DNA of 64,000 nt from DASSJT01 sp963715025 (GCA_963715025.1 CAVQQQ010000001.1:1-64000); one strand, 5' to 3'. Positions 34,905-44,120 are shown, counted from the first letter of the stretch. Notes: a model not told the origin generated them from the sequence alone. A program made the numbers and translations.

Positions 34905-35834
34905 ATGATTGACGCCGCCGGTCTGCGCGTGATGCGGGCCATCGCCGACGAGGGCAGTTTCACGGCTGCCGCACTGTCCCTGGGCTACACCCAGCCCGCC
35001 GTGTCGCAGATGGTGCGCCGGCTGGAGCAGCGCACCGGGACGGCCCTGGTTGAGCGGGTCGGCCGATCGGTTCGCCTGACCGAGGCGGGCGAGGTTCTGG
35101 CGCGCCATGCCGGCCCGGTGCTGAAGGCCCTGGATGCTGCCGAGGAAGAGGTGGCCGCCATCGCTGGCCTTCGGGCTGGACGCGTGCGGCTAATGGCGTT
35201 CCCCTCTTCGTCGGCCACACTGGTCCCGCGTGCGCTCGCGCTGGTCAAGCAGCGCTATCCCGACATCAAAGTCACCTTCACCGAAGCCGAGCCCCCCGAG
35301 TCGCTCGCGGCACTGCGCGCCGGCGAGTGCGACCTGGCCGTGGCCTTCGCCTACGAGGGCACCGATCTGGGTCGGGGCGAGGAAGACCTCGACGTCTTCT
35401 CGATCCACAAGCTGATGGACGACGAGGTCCGACTTGCTCTGCCACGCACCCACCCGCTCGCCGGCCGCTCGGAGGTCGAGCTTGCCGACCTCGCCGAGGA
35501 GCCCTGGATTGCCGGCTGCCCCCGATGCCGCGGACACCTGTTGCAGATGTGCCACGACGAGGGTTTCAACCCCAACGTCGCTTTCGAGACTGAGGACTAC
35601 GTCGCCGTCATGGGTCTGGTCTCCGAGGGTCTGGGCGTCGCCCTGATCCCCGATCTCATCCTGCGCACCGCCCACCACCACGACGTCGTGACTGTGCCCA
35701 TCCGGCCCGCCTCTCGGCGACACATCCACATCGTGACGACGCCTGACCTTGAACGCGTTCCCGCAGTGCAGGCGACGATCGAGGCCCTCGAGGAAAGCGT
35801 GAAGACGCCGCCCAAGGTCCTGGCCAGCGTCTGA
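34905..35834 (+). CDS. LysR family transcriptional regulator
   Basis: The 309-residue product has a winged-helix domain (residues 1-60; FTAAALSLGYTQPAVSQMVRRLE is the recognition helix region) and a periplasmic-binding-protein-like effector domain (about 90-295; RVRLMAFPSSSATLVPRAL). A Cys-rich loop (AGCPRCRGHLLQMC, about 205-218) is seen in some actinobacterial members. Effector and targets unknown. Its nearest neighbours are the divergent hypothetical gene and the convergent comEC gene. Confidence 0.93.
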   Translation: MIDAAGLRVMRAIADEGSFTAAALSLGYTQPAVSQMVRRLEQRTGTALVERVGRSVRLTEAGEVLARHAGPVLKALDAAEEEVAAIAGLRAGRVRLMAFPSSSATLVPRALALVKQRYPDIKVTFTEAEPPESLAALRAGECDLAVAFAYEGTDLGRGEEDLDVFSIHKLMDDEVRLALPRTHPLAGRSEVELADLAEEPWIAGCPRCRGHLLQMCHDEGFNPNVAFETEDYVAVMGLVSEGLGVALIPDLILRTAHHHDVVTVPIRPASRRHIHIVTTPDLERVPAVQATIEALEESVKTPPKVLASV

Positions 35835-35876
35835 TCATCGTTTCATTCTGATCGAGTCTGACCGCCGCCATCGGGT

Positions 35877-38288
35877 TCACCGTCGGCTCCACGTGACGGA
35901 AATGCGCCCGTCCCGGCCGGCGACGAGGGCTATGTCGCCCCTCTGGTCGGTGCGGTACACGGCGTACCCGTCCTGGCGCAGCGTGGCGAGGTGCTTGGGC
36001 GCCGGGTGCCCGTAGTCGTTGTCGGCGCCCACGCTGATCAGGGCGAGCGGTGCGCGGACCTCCCACATCAGGCCGGCATCGAGGTTGGCCGAGCCATGGT
36101 GGGCCGTCTTCACCGCATCGAAGCCCGCAGCCTCGGCCGCCATCCTGGGGTCACGGCGGAGCGCCAGGAGGATCTGATGGGCGGCCTCGCGCTCGACGTC
36201 GCCCATGAGCAGCACATCGAGCGGCCCGTCACGCGCCGCGAGCACGACGCTCGCATTGTTAGGCACGGATCCCTCGTCGATCCGCTGGGCTGGCCACCAC
36301 ACGTCAGCCTGGAGCTGGTCGAAGACGAGGCGATCTCCGGCGACCAGCGAACGGAGGGGTATGCCGGCCGCTCGGGTCCAGTGGACGACCTCGTCGTGCT
36401 GGTAGGCGGGTTCGCCGACCGGAGTTGCGAACACCTCCCGGACCGAGCGGCCATGCCCGGCGCCAGACAGCCCCTCGACATGGTCGGCGTGGTAGTGCGT
36501 GAGGACGATGGCGTCGAGGGTGGTGACCCCGAGACGCCTCAGGCAGCCGTCGACGAGGGCAGGCTGGGGACCGGTGTCCACGAGGACGGCATGGCCTGGC
36601 GTGGTCGCGAGAGCGACCGCATCGCCCTGTCCCACATCACACACCACCATGAGCCAGCCGTGCGGTGGCCACAGGACCACGGCTGTCGGCGCCGCACCCG
36701 CAACGCAGAACAGTGCCACTGACAGGCTGACGACGGGGCGGCGCACCGCCTGGTGCGCCAGCCAGCGACCGCTCAGCATCGCGAGAACGGTCAAACCCGC
36801 GAGGAGCAGCGCGCCGGTGGGGCCGTCCGGCCAAGGTGCCGTGCCACCTGGCACCACGGCGAAGACCCGCGCCACTCGCGCTATGCCAAGGGTGGGCATC
36901 GTACCGATCCAGGCGACCCCAGACGCAGCCGCGGGCCAGACCAGCGCCGCAAGGGCCGTGGCGACACCGGCCACGGTCGCGGGCGCGACCAGGGGCGCGG
37001 CCAGGAGGTTCGCGAGGACGCCCACCACGCTGACTGAGCCCTGGAGCAGCACGACCACGGGCGCGCACATCGCCTGCGCAGCCAGGGGGATCGCCAGGGC
37101 CTGTCCCCAGCCGGAGATCGGCCGGGGTAGGCGCTGCCCGATGGCATGGCCCCACGGCCGGACGAACACTAGGAGCCCGAGGGTCGCCAGCGTGGAGAGC
37201 GCGAATCCGTAGCTGCGGCTGAGCCAGGGATCGAGGACGAGCAGCGCGAGGATCGCCGCGGCGAGCACCGGCAACCCGGCAGCCCGCCTGGACCGGCTCA
37301 TGCCCAGCAACGCGATCGCGCCCATGGCTGCGGCCCGGATGACGCTGGGCTCAGGTCGGGCAAGGACGACGAAGCCGGCGAGAACCGCCAGTGCAAGGGG
37401 AGGCCGAGCCCACCGTCGAATGCCGAGCAGCCGGGCCGCACCAAGGGCCATGGCCAGGGTGACCGCCACGTTGGAGCCACTCACCGCGCTCAGGTGGGTC
37501 ATGCCCGTGGCAAGCATGGCGTCGGTGAGGTCCTGCGGCGTCTGGCTCGTGTCGCCGATGACTAGCGCGGGCAGCAGGCCGCGGGCGTCGGAAGGCAGAC
37601 CTTGGACGGCCCGGCGCAGCCCCGCTCGCGTGTGCTCCGCAGCGCGTGCCACCACGCCGGGCCTCGCCACCTCCCTCGGCGGCGAACTTGGCCTCAGGAG
37701 CGCGGCCTCCTCCTCGCCGGCCGCCGATGGACGCAGCAACCCGGTTGCGGACACTCGGCTGTGCCAGGCGACAGCACGCCAGCTTTCGTCGCCGCGCACC
37801 ATCACGGGAGTCGAGACCTGGGAGACCTGTCCGCGCCCCACGACCCGCTTCACGGTCACCCGGACGAGCACCGTGGAGCTGTCGCGACCGGACTGCTGCA
37901 TCACGACCGGATCGGAGGTCACCACACCGACGATCGACACTGCGGCGTGCTGACGGGCCAGCAGGCCGATCGGCCCCGCCTCCCGCACCAGCGACTGGGC
38001 GCCGGATGCGAGGTCCGCGATCGCCAAGGCCCCGAGCGAGAGAACGACGGACACCCTCCAGCGCGAGCTGCCGCCGCGCGCGCGCCCGAGCAGCCAGACA
38101 CCGAGCCCGAGCGCCGCGGCACCGGTCGCGAGGCACAGGCGGCCATAAGCCGGCCAGGAGAGCGTGACGGCGCCCGCTGCCCAGGCGATGAGCGACGGCA
38201 CCAAGAGCCGCAGGTCAAGGGGACGGTGCGACTGCCCATCCGCACCTGCGACGCTGTCGTTCCCAGAGCTGCCCCCGTTTGGCCTCAC
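35877..38288 (-). CDS. comEC: DNA uptake channel protein ComEC/Rec2
   Basis: ComEC forms the membrane channel for single-stranded DNA during natural transformation. The 803-residue product has an N-terminal DUF4131 part, a many-helix competence domain (about 235-540; MTHLSAVSGSNVAVTLAMAL is the signature), and a C-terminal metallo-beta-lactamase domain (about 560-800; LTHYHADHVEGLSG is the HxHxDH motif, and KTAHHGSANLD follows). All domains are intact. Its ATG overlaps the comEA stop by four bases. The holA gene that often follows comEC in actinobacteria is not present; a convergent LysR gene lies there. Confidence 0.95.
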   Translation of the reverse strand: MRPNGGSSGNDSVAGADGQSHRPLDLRLLVPSLIAWAAGAVTLSWPAYGRLCLATGAAALGLGVWLLGRARGGSSRWRVSVVLSLGALAIADLASGAQSLVREAGPIGLLARQHAAVSIVGVVTSDPVVMQQSGRDSSTVLVRVTVKRVVGRGQVSQVSTPVMVRGDESWRAVAWHSRVSATGLLRPSAAGEEEAALLRPSSPPREVARPGVVARAAEHTRAGLRRAVQGLPSDARGLLPALVIGDTSQTPQDLTDAMLATGMTHLSAVSGSNVAVTLAMALGAARLLGIRRWARPPLALAVLAGFVVLARPEPSVIRAAAMGAIALLGMSRSRRAAGLPVLAAAILALLVLDPWLSRSYGFALSTLATLGLLVFVRPWGHAIGQRLPRPISGWGQALAIPLAAQAMCAPVVVLLQGSVSVVGVLANLLAAPLVAPATVAGVATALAALVWPAAASGVAWIGTMPTLGIARVARVFAVVPGGTAPWPDGPTGALLLAGLTVLAMLSGRWLAHQAVRRPVVSLSVALFCVAGAAPTAVVLWPPHGWLMVVCDVGQGDAVALATTPGHAVLVDTGPQPALVDGCLRRLGVTTLDAIVLTHYHADHVEGLSGAGHGRSVREVFATPVGEPAYQHDEVVHWTRAAGIPLRSLVAGDRLVFDQLQADVWWPAQRIDEGSVPNNASVVLAARDGPLDVLLMGDVEREAAHQILLALRRDPRMAAEAAGFDAVKTAHHGSANLDAGLMWEVRAPLALISVGADNDYGHPAPKHLATLRQDGYAVYRTDQRGDIALVAGRDGRISVTWSRR

Positions 38289-39298
38289 ACCGTCACCTTG
38301 GGCGTGAGCTGTGCCAGGAGCTTGTCGCCGATGCCACTCACCTCACCCAGCTCGTCGACCCGGGAGAATCTGCCGTGCTCCGCACGCCAGTCGAGGATGC
38401 GCTGCGCGAGAACCGGCCCGACGCCCGGCAGCGTGTCGAGCGTGGCAAGGTCGGCGGTGTTGAGGTTGACCAGACCTCCGGCTGATCCCGAGGGCCCTGC
38501 TGCTGCTCCAGGCGCCTGCGGGACGGCCTCGCCCGGCTTGGGAACGTGGATCTGCTCGCCGTCGACGAGCAGCCGGGCAAGGTTGACAGCGGACAGGTCG
38601 GCACCGGGCAGCGCCCCGCCGGAGGCCGTGATGGCGTCGGCCACGCGACTACCGGCCGCGAGGGTCACCAGCCCCGGGTGTCGCACTCGGCCAACCACGT
38701 GGACGACGACCTGGCCGCCCGGCCGGACCGCGGTCGTCGCGCCCGTGGGCACGAGCCCGGGGGCAGGGTCGCTCCCACGCTGAAGGGCCGAGCTCCGCTC
38801 ACCCGCTCCCGGCGCGACGACCGTTGGCCGGCTCTCCGCGCGGGCCCAGGCCACCCGCACGCCGAACACCACCACAGCAAGCGCCAGCACGGCGGCCAGC
38901 CCAACCAGGGCACGGCTCCGAACGCCCAGCCGAGCCGATCGCAGGATGTCCGGTAGGACCAACATCGCCGGGCCCGGCGGCCGCGGGCGCCGATGCCGCC
39001 CAGTCGGTTGCCGACCTGACGCTTCCCGGCCCGGCGGTTGCCCTCCCGGCGGCTGCCGGCCCGGCGGTTGCCCTCCCGACTGTTGCCGCCCAGACCGCAC
39101 CTCTGCTCGTGGCAGCAGGTCTGCACGGTGGGGCAGCCATGACAGTCCTGCCTCGTCGACTCCCCGAACCCCGCCACCCTGCTCCGAATGCGCGCGCAGC
39201 TGCTCGGATTGCGCGAGCACGGCCAACAGTCGGGGTGAGGGCTCCTGCGGGCGGCGACCGAACGGCATACCGACGACGCTATGAACCCAGCTGCCCAT
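38285..39298 (-). CDS. comEA: DNA-binding competence protein ComEA
   Basis: ComEA binds incoming double-stranded DNA outside the membrane. The 337-residue product has a Pro/Gly/Arg-rich N-terminus with tandem repeats (about residues 70-100), a membrane helix (about 130-150, LVGLAAVLALAVVVFGV), a SLBB domain (VVHVVGRVRHPGLVTLAAGSRVADAI) and a C-terminal helix-hairpin-helix pair (VNLNTADLATLDTLPGVGPVLAQRI, then FSRVDELGEVSGIG). ATG 39298 is used; an alternative ATG at 39268 lies within a GTATGCCG octamer. It is translationally coupled to comEC. Confidence 0.92.
   Translation of the reverse strand: MGSWVHSVVGMPFGRRPQEPSPRLLAVLAQSEQLRAHSEQGGGVRGVDEAGLSWLPHRADLLPRAEVRSGRQQSGGQPPGRQPPGGQPPGREASGRQPTGRHRRPRPPGPAMLVLPDILRSARLGVRSRALVGLAAVLALAVVVFGVRVAWARAESRPTVVAPGAGERSSALQRGSDPAPGLVPTGATTAVRPGGQVVVHVVGRVRHPGLVTLAAGSRVADAITASGGALPGADLSAVNLARLLVDGEQIHVPKPGEAVPQAPGAAAGPSGSAGGLVNLNTADLATLDTLPGVGPVLAQRILDWRAEHGRFSRVDELGEVSGIGDKLLAQLTPKVTV
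39026..39085 (-). repeat. two 30-bp tandem repeats in comEA
   Basis: Two near-identical 30-base units (39026-39055 and 39056-39085) share CCGGCCCGGCGGTTGCCCTC. They encode a G/Q/P/R-rich, disordered part of the ComEA N-terminus on the cytoplasmic side of the helix. Such repeats can change in number by slippage. Confidence 0.75.
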
Positions 39299-39386
39299 CC
39301 ACCCGCGGCGTCCGCTCCCCTGTGGACCGTGGGACAGCAGTGAACCGGCCTGTGGACGCGTGCGCCCACAGGCCGGTTCTGTGTTG

Positions 39387-40910
39387 TCAGCCGACTTCGT
39401 CGAGGCACTCGACCTGGCGCTCGCCGCCGAGGCCTCCGGCTCGCAGTCGCTCCATGAACGCGAACGGCAGCCGCAGGCCCTCGGGGCGCAGCAGCACCAT
39501 CGTCACCACCACGGATCCGACGAACAGCAGCAGCGCTCCCGAGAAGGCCACGTGCGTCCCAGCCACCAGGGCTGCTGCCGGCGACCCCCCGGAGCCGAGC
39601 GCAGCCTCGGTCCGGCCGGTCGCCAGCGTCGCCAGCACGGCCAACCCCAGGGCGCCGCCCACCTGGGCGGTGGTGTTCACCAGGCCGGAGGCGAGTCCCG
39701 CATCGGCGGGCTCCACGTCCGCCATAGCCAGGCCCATGAGCGCCGGGAATCCGGTTCCGGCGCCAACCCCGAGCAGCAGCATGGCGGGCAGGATGTCGCG
39801 CGCGTAGACCGCGTCGGCCGGCAGCCGCGTGAGCAGCGCAACGGACAGCAGCATGAGGAAGGTCCCGAGCAGCTGGGCGGAGCGGGCGCCGATCCGCGCC
39901 GAGATACGTGCGCTGTAGCGGACCGACAGCAGCGCCATCATGACCGTCATCGGCAGGTAAGCCAGGCCAATCTGGAGCGGCCCGTAGCCGAGTACCCGCT
40001 CCAGGTAGAGGGAGCCCATGAAGAACACCGAGAACATGGCTGCCGCACCAAGCACCTGGAGCAGGTTCGCCCCCACCAGCGCCTTCGAGCGGAAGACCCG
40101 CAGCGGCATGAGGGGCCGGGCAGCGCGCGCCTGCCGGACCACGAACCCGGCCAGCAGTGCGACGGCGCCCGCGCCCAGGGCAAGGGTGAGCGAGTCGCCC
40201 CAGCCGCGCTCGGCAGCCGGCTTCACGATGGTGAACACACCGAGCATGAGCGCGCTCGTGACCAGCGCGGCTCCGACGTAGTCGGCGCCCTGGCGCAGGC
40301 CCACTCCCGGCGTGGGGGCGATGAGTCGCAGCGACATGACGAAGGTTGCGATGCCGATCGGCACGTTCACGAAGAAGATCCAGTGCCAGTTCACGGCCTC
40401 GGTAAGGATCCCACCGAGGATCAGGCCGACGGCGCCGCCACCAGACGCCACGAAGGCGTAGACGCCGAACGCCTTGGCCTGCTCGCGGGGCTCAGGGAAC
40501 AGGCCCACCAGCATCCCGAGGATGACCGCCGAGGTCAGCGCTCCGCCCGCCCCCTGCAGGAACCGCGCGGACACGAGCATTGCCTGGCTGGTGGAGACTC
40601 CGCACGCGAGGGACGCGCCGGTGAAGACGACCAGCCCGGTCAGGTAGACGGTGCGAGTCCCGATCAGGTCGCCGAGCCGCCCGGCCAGGAGCAAGAGCCC
40701 GCCGAAGGCGATGAGGTAGCCGTTCACCACCCACGCGAGGCTGCTCTGGGTGAAGCCGAGCTCGTCCTGGATGTCAGGCAGGGCGACGTTCACGATGGTT
40801 GCGTCGAGCACGATCATGAGCACGCCCAGGCAGAGCACGTAGAGCGCGGCCCAGCGCCGGCGATCCCCGCGCGTCGTCCCGGGAGGGACCGTGGCTGTGG
40901 CTGTCTGCAT
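39387..40910 (-). CDS. MFS drug exporter, DHA2 (14-helix) family
   Basis: The 507-residue product has 14 hydrophobic segments. LDATIVNVALPDIQDELGFTQSSLAWVVNGYLIAFGGLLLLAGRLGDLIG is the classical DHA2 start with motif D1 and motif A, and LGGILTEAVNWHWIFFVNVPIG is motif C. Such proteins export drugs or metabolites with protons; the substrate is unknown. ATG 40910 is chosen since AGGAGAGCGAG lies just before it; an upstream ATG at 40958 is weaker. No regulator is adjacent. Confidence 0.92.
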   Translation of the reverse strand: MQTATATVPPGTTRGDRRRWAALYVLCLGVLMIVLDATIVNVALPDIQDELGFTQSSLAWVVNGYLIAFGGLLLLAGRLGDLIGTRTVYLTGLVVFTGASLACGVSTSQAMLVSARFLQGAGGALTSAVILGMLVGLFPEPREQAKAFGVYAFVASGGGAVGLILGGILTEAVNWHWIFFVNVPIGIATFVMSLRLIAPTPGVGLRQGADYVGAALVTSALMLGVFTIVKPAAERGWGDSLTLALGAGAVALLAGFVVRQARAARPLMPLRVFRSKALVGANLLQVLGAAAMFSVFFMGSLYLERVLGYGPLQIGLAYLPMTVMMALLSVRYSARISARIGARSAQLLGTFLMLLSVALLTRLPADAVYARDILPAMLLLGVGAGTGFPALMGLAMADVEPADAGLASGLVNTTAQVGGALGLAVLATLATGRTEAALGSGGSPAAALVAGTHVAFSGALLLFVGSVVVTMVLLRPEGLRLPFAFMERLRAGGLGGERQVECLDEVG

Positions 40911-41049
40911 CTCGCTCTCCTGTTCGTGTGGCTGCCGCTCCTGCGACCTCTCACCCACACGTCGAACGGGCTGCTGACTTTTTGCGCTCGTCGCCTCGCT
41001 TTACCGCGGGTTTGTCCTGCGCGGTATGCCGGTCGGCCGGCCTGAGTGC

Positions 41050-41652
41050 CTATTCGCGGCGCTCGGCCAGCCAGCGCTCAACGTTGCCGCGGTGCCGGAA
41101 TCCCACAATCAGGGCCAGGACCACACACCAGACGCCCTCGTCCCGCGTGGCCCCGGGAATCCAGCCGGCCCAGGCGGCCAACCCCAGCAGCAGGAGCACA
41201 CCGAGGACCACCAGCGACGTCCCGGCCATCCAGCGCAGCCGCCAGTAGAGGAGAGCGAAGAGAACTGCCAGCCCAAGCGCGAACCACGGCTCGACTGCCA
41301 GGAGGGCCCCGAACGACGTCGCGACCCCCTTGCCGCCCGCGCCGTGGAGGAAAGGCGACCAGATGTGGCCGAGGACGACGGCAAGGCCCACGACGAGGGC
41401 GAGGGTCGTGCCGAGCGTCCGCATGACGACGAAGACCGGCAGGAAGCCCTTGAGCACGTCGGCCACCCCGACGACGATGCCCCAGCGGAGCCCGAGCACG
41501 CGGCCTGCGTTCGTGGCGCCCGGGTTGCCGGACCCAGCGCGCCGCAGATCTACACCGAGCAGCCGCGCGAGGATCATCGCGGGATTGACCGAGCCGAGCA
41601 GGAAGGACGCCACGACCGCGCCGACGGACGCCCAGGCCTGCACAGCCGTCAC
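41050..41652 (-). CDS. plsY: glycerol-3-phosphate acyltransferase PlsY
   Basis: PlsY moves an acyl group from acyl-phosphate to glycerol-3-phosphate, the first step of phospholipid synthesis. The 200-residue product has five membrane helices and the family motifs: LLGSVNPAMILARLLGVDLR with GSGNPGATNAGRVLG, GHIWSPFLHGAGGKGVATSFG. An early Pro-Ala in place of the more usual Pro-Thr is minor. Its start overlaps the degV stop by four bases, so the two are coupled. Confidence 0.92.
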   Translation of the reverse strand: MTAVQAWASVGAVVASFLLGSVNPAMILARLLGVDLRRAGSGNPGATNAGRVLGLRWGIVVGVADVLKGFLPVFVVMRTLGTTLALVVGLAVVLGHIWSPFLHGAGGKGVATSFGALLAVEPWFALGLAVLFALLYWRLRWMAGTSLVVLGVLLLLGLAAWAGWIPGATRDEGVWCVVLALIVGFRHRGNVERWLAERRE

Positions 41653-42716
41653 TCCCCCAGGCGGGGGCTCACCACGACTGCCAGCGTGCCCGGCCCTACG
41701 TGGGCACCCACCACCGCACCCAGCTCGACGACGACCAGCTCGCCGGGGCGGTGGTCCGACGACTCTTCGACCTCCTGGCTCGAGGCGACATCCGGCCCCT
41801 GGGCCGACGCCACCCCCGGCCCCGGGGCCGAGGCCGCACCCGTCTCCTGGCCAGCCGCAGCACCGGACTGCCTGCGCGAGGCAGCGCCGATCGCGCCGCC
41901 CGACGCGCCGTCGTCGTCCGACCGGCCACCCGAGCCGTCACGGACCCCCGCCTCCATCCGCAGATGAAGCCGCTGCACCAGCCGACCGGCAAGCTGGTCC
42001 GCGCGGGCCTGGGAGTCGAGGTGGTGCACGGCGATGTCGACGCCGGCAGGGGCCGATTCGGCGGCCGCGACCGCGAGCTCCTCGATGCGCGACAGCGCCC
42101 GGACCGATGTCCGGACCCGCTCCAGGGGCCGGATTTGGCCATCGGCCAGCGCGAGGATGGGTTTGATCGCCAGGGCGGACCCGAGCAGGGCCGACGCGGC
42201 GCCGATCCGTCCTCCCCGGCGCAGGTGCTCGAGGGTGTCGACGTAGAAGACCACGGTCGCGGCGGCCGCGCGGCGACGGGCCACCTCCGCCACCTCGGCC
42301 GCCGGGGCACCCGCGCGGGCCGCGTCGCTCGCTGACAGCACGGCATACCCCATGGCCATGCCCATCGAGCGTGAGTCGACCACGGTCACCGGCACCGGCG
42401 ACTGCTCGGCGGCCAGCCGGGCGGAGTCGATGGTGCTCGACATGTCCGCGGAGATGTGGACCGAGACGATGGCCTCAGCGCCCCCGGCGGCGGCCGCCTC
42501 GTAGGCCCGCAGGAACGCGCTCGGCGAGGGCCGCGAGGTGCTCACCGGGGCGAAGGCACGCAGGGCGGCGGCGACCTCGGCGGACGTCACGTCGACGCCC
42601 TCGCTGTATTCCTCCCCCGCGATGATGACGTGCAGCGGGACGACGGATATCCCGTAGAGGTCGACGACCGCTCGAGAGAGGTATGCCGTCGAGTCGGTGA
42701 CCAGGGCGACGCTCAC
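41649..42716 (-). CDS. DegV family fatty-acid-binding protein
   Basis: DegV proteins bind fatty acids and, in Gram-positive bacteria, pass them to the fatty acid kinase. The 355-residue product starts VALVTDSTAYLS, with STSRPSPSAFLRAYEAA and SVHISADMSSTIDSAR as lipid-site blocks, and the RRGGRIGAASALLGSALAIKPIL block. It is longer than the usual 280-290 residues because of a low-complexity Gly/Ala/Ser insert (about 255-325) near the C-terminus. Coupling with plsY supports a lipid role. Confidence 0.9.
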   Translation of the reverse strand: MSVALVTDSTAYLSRAVVDLYGISVVPLHVIIAGEEYSEGVDVTSAEVAAALRAFAPVSTSRPSPSAFLRAYEAAAAGGAEAIVSVHISADMSSTIDSARLAAEQSPVPVTVVDSRSMGMAMGYAVLSASDAARAGAPAAEVAEVARRRAAAATVVFYVDTLEHLRRGGRIGAASALLGSALAIKPILALADGQIRPLERVRTSVRALSRIEELAVAAAESAPAGVDIAVHHLDSQARADQLAGRLVQRLHLRMEAGVRDGSGGRSDDDGASGGAIGAASRRQSGAAAGQETGAASAPGPGVASAQGPDVASSQEVEESSDHRPGELVVVELGAVVGAHVGPGTLAVVVSPRLGE

Positions 42717-42770
42717 GGACGCAGGCTATCCAGTGAGCCTGCCCGGCCATCACGCGCACCGCCGATGTGC

Positions 42771-43250
42771 TCATCCGGTGCTGCGCAGCGAGAGGGCCAG
42801 CAGCGTCGCGGAGGCCAGGGCCGCTAGAGCGCGGACGTGGTTCCAGCGCGTCCAGGCAACCCCGTATGCCGCCCACTCGCCTGCCGCTCCCGGGTCGCCC
42901 GGCCGGATGGAGGCCAGGGCGTCGTTGAGCGGGACGTTCGCGGCCACGGTGACCGCGAACGCCACCAGGCCCAGACCCGCGCCGGCGATTCGCAGCGGCT
43001 GGCCCTCGCCGCCGGTGAGCGCAGCGTGGGCGGCGACAGCGACCGAGCCCGCGCCGGACGCGAGCAGGGGCACGATGAACACGCTGCGGGCCGCCACCTC
43101 GTTGACCGACTGCATTGCCGAGATGCCAGCGGTCGCATCGAGCCGCTCCAGGGCGGGCATCACGAGAGAGGAGAAGGCAAAGAGGGCACCGCCCAGGACC
43201 CCTGAGGCCAGCGCCGTGCCTCCGACGAGAGCCTGCACTGCGGAACTCAC
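42771..43250 (-). CDS. DUF1772 membrane protein
   Basis: The 159-residue product has four membrane helices and matches the DUF1772 family (ALASGVLGGALFAFSSLVMPALERL at the start, NVPLNDALASIRP near residue 105, WTRWNHVRALAALAS at the end). Function unknown; members often sit with NmrA-like reductases, as here. GTG 43250 overlaps the stop of the upstream reductase (GTGA), so the two are translated together. Confidence 0.88.
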   Translation of the reverse strand: MSSAVQALVGGTALASGVLGGALFAFSSLVMPALERLDATAGISAMQSVNEVAARSVFIVPLLASGAGSVAVAAHAALTGGEGQPLRIAGAGLGLVAFAVTVAANVPLNDALASIRPGDPGAAGEWAAYGVAWTRWNHVRALAALASATLLALSLRSTG

Positions 43251-44083
43251 GGCATTCCCCGCTGTGCACCGGCCCACTGGACGACTGCGGCCCGAGCCCA
43301 GTCCTCGAAGGACCTCGGCTCGCGGCCGAGCACGTCCTGGACTCCGCGGGCAGGAGCGGAGTTGCGCCCGTCGAGGACCTCGGCGAAGAGGCCAGCGAGG
43401 GCAGCAGCGCCCTCGGCCGACATACCGGCTTCCTGTGCCGCAGCGGCGAACTCCTCGCAGGTGACGGGCACGAAGGCTACGGGCCTCCCGAGCGCAGCTG
43501 AGAGCAGTCCGGCGACCTCGGCGAAGGAGACGCCCCTCGGCCCGGTCAGCTCGTGCACCCGGCCCTCGTGGCCCTTGAGCGTCAGCGCCGCCACCGCGAC
43601 CTCAGCGATGTCGTCGGCGTCGACGAAGGGCTCTCGCAGCCAGGGCTCGCATGGCAGGGCCAGGACCCCCGTCGCGAGACCGTCCGCGAGCGCGCCCTCG
43701 GTGAAGTTCTGGTTGAACCACGAGCAGCGCACCACCGTGCCGGTCGGCAGCGCCTGGAGGAAGGCCCGCTCGGCCGCCTGGGCGCCGGGCTCGCCGCGGC
43801 CGGAGAGCAGGACCGCCCCGCGTACGCCCGACTGCGCTGCGAGACGGGCGAAGTGGGCCACGGCCTCCACCGAGCCGGGGAAGGCGAGGTCGGGCTGGTA
43901 GGCGAGGTAGATGCCTGCTGCGCCGGACAGCGCAGGCGCCCACGTGGTGTTGTCGGTCCAGTCGAACGGCACCGGCCCGGAGCGAGCGGCGCGCAGGACA
44001 GGGATGCCGAGAGCCGTGAGCCCGGCCGCGACGCGGCTGCCGGTCTTGCCGCCGGCGCCGGTGACGAGGATGGGGCCATGCAT
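43247..44083 (-). CDS. NmrA-like NAD(P)-binding oxidoreductase
   Basis: The 278-residue product starts MHGPILVTGAGGKTGSRVAAGL, a Rossmann loop GxxGxxG. It continues with GAVLLSGRGEP and RCSWFNQNFTEG, typical of NmrA-like or quinone-reductase-like atypical SDRs that lack the YxxxK site. ATG 44083 gives the family N-terminus; ATG 44107 is inside an operator-like palindrome and is less likely. First gene of an operon with DUF1772, divergent from an AraC regulator. Confidence 0.86.
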   Translation of the reverse strand: MHGPILVTGAGGKTGSRVAAGLTALGIPVLRAARSGPVPFDWTDNTTWAPALSGAAGIYLAYQPDLAFPGSVEAVAHFARLAAQSGVRGAVLLSGRGEPGAQAAERAFLQALPTGTVVRCSWFNQNFTEGALADGLATGVLALPCEPWLREPFVDADDIAEVAVAALTLKGHEGRVHELTGPRGVSFAEVAGLLSAALGRPVAFVPVTCEEFAAAAQEAGMSAEGAAALAGLFAEVLDGRNSAPARGVQDVLGREPRSFEDWARAAVVQWAGAQRGMP

Positions 44084-44100
44084 CCGTGGCTGAGAGTTAG

Positions 44101-44120
44101 GTGTCATAGATCGATGACAC
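44101..44120. promoter_or_regulatory. 20-bp palindrome between the NmrA-like and AraC genes
   Basis: GTGTCATAGATCGATGACAC is a near-perfect palindrome: GTGTCAT pairs with ATGACAC and the centre is GATC with one mismatched pair. It lies 17 bases from the oxidoreductase start and 68 from the regulator start. It is probably the AraC-family protein's site for control of both genes; binding is inferred. Confidence 0.6.

Noticed and set aside
41024..41031. Octamer copies as terminator hairpins, as with Neisseria uptake sequences
   Set aside because: The copies are mostly single, not in close inverted pairs, and many lie inside genes.
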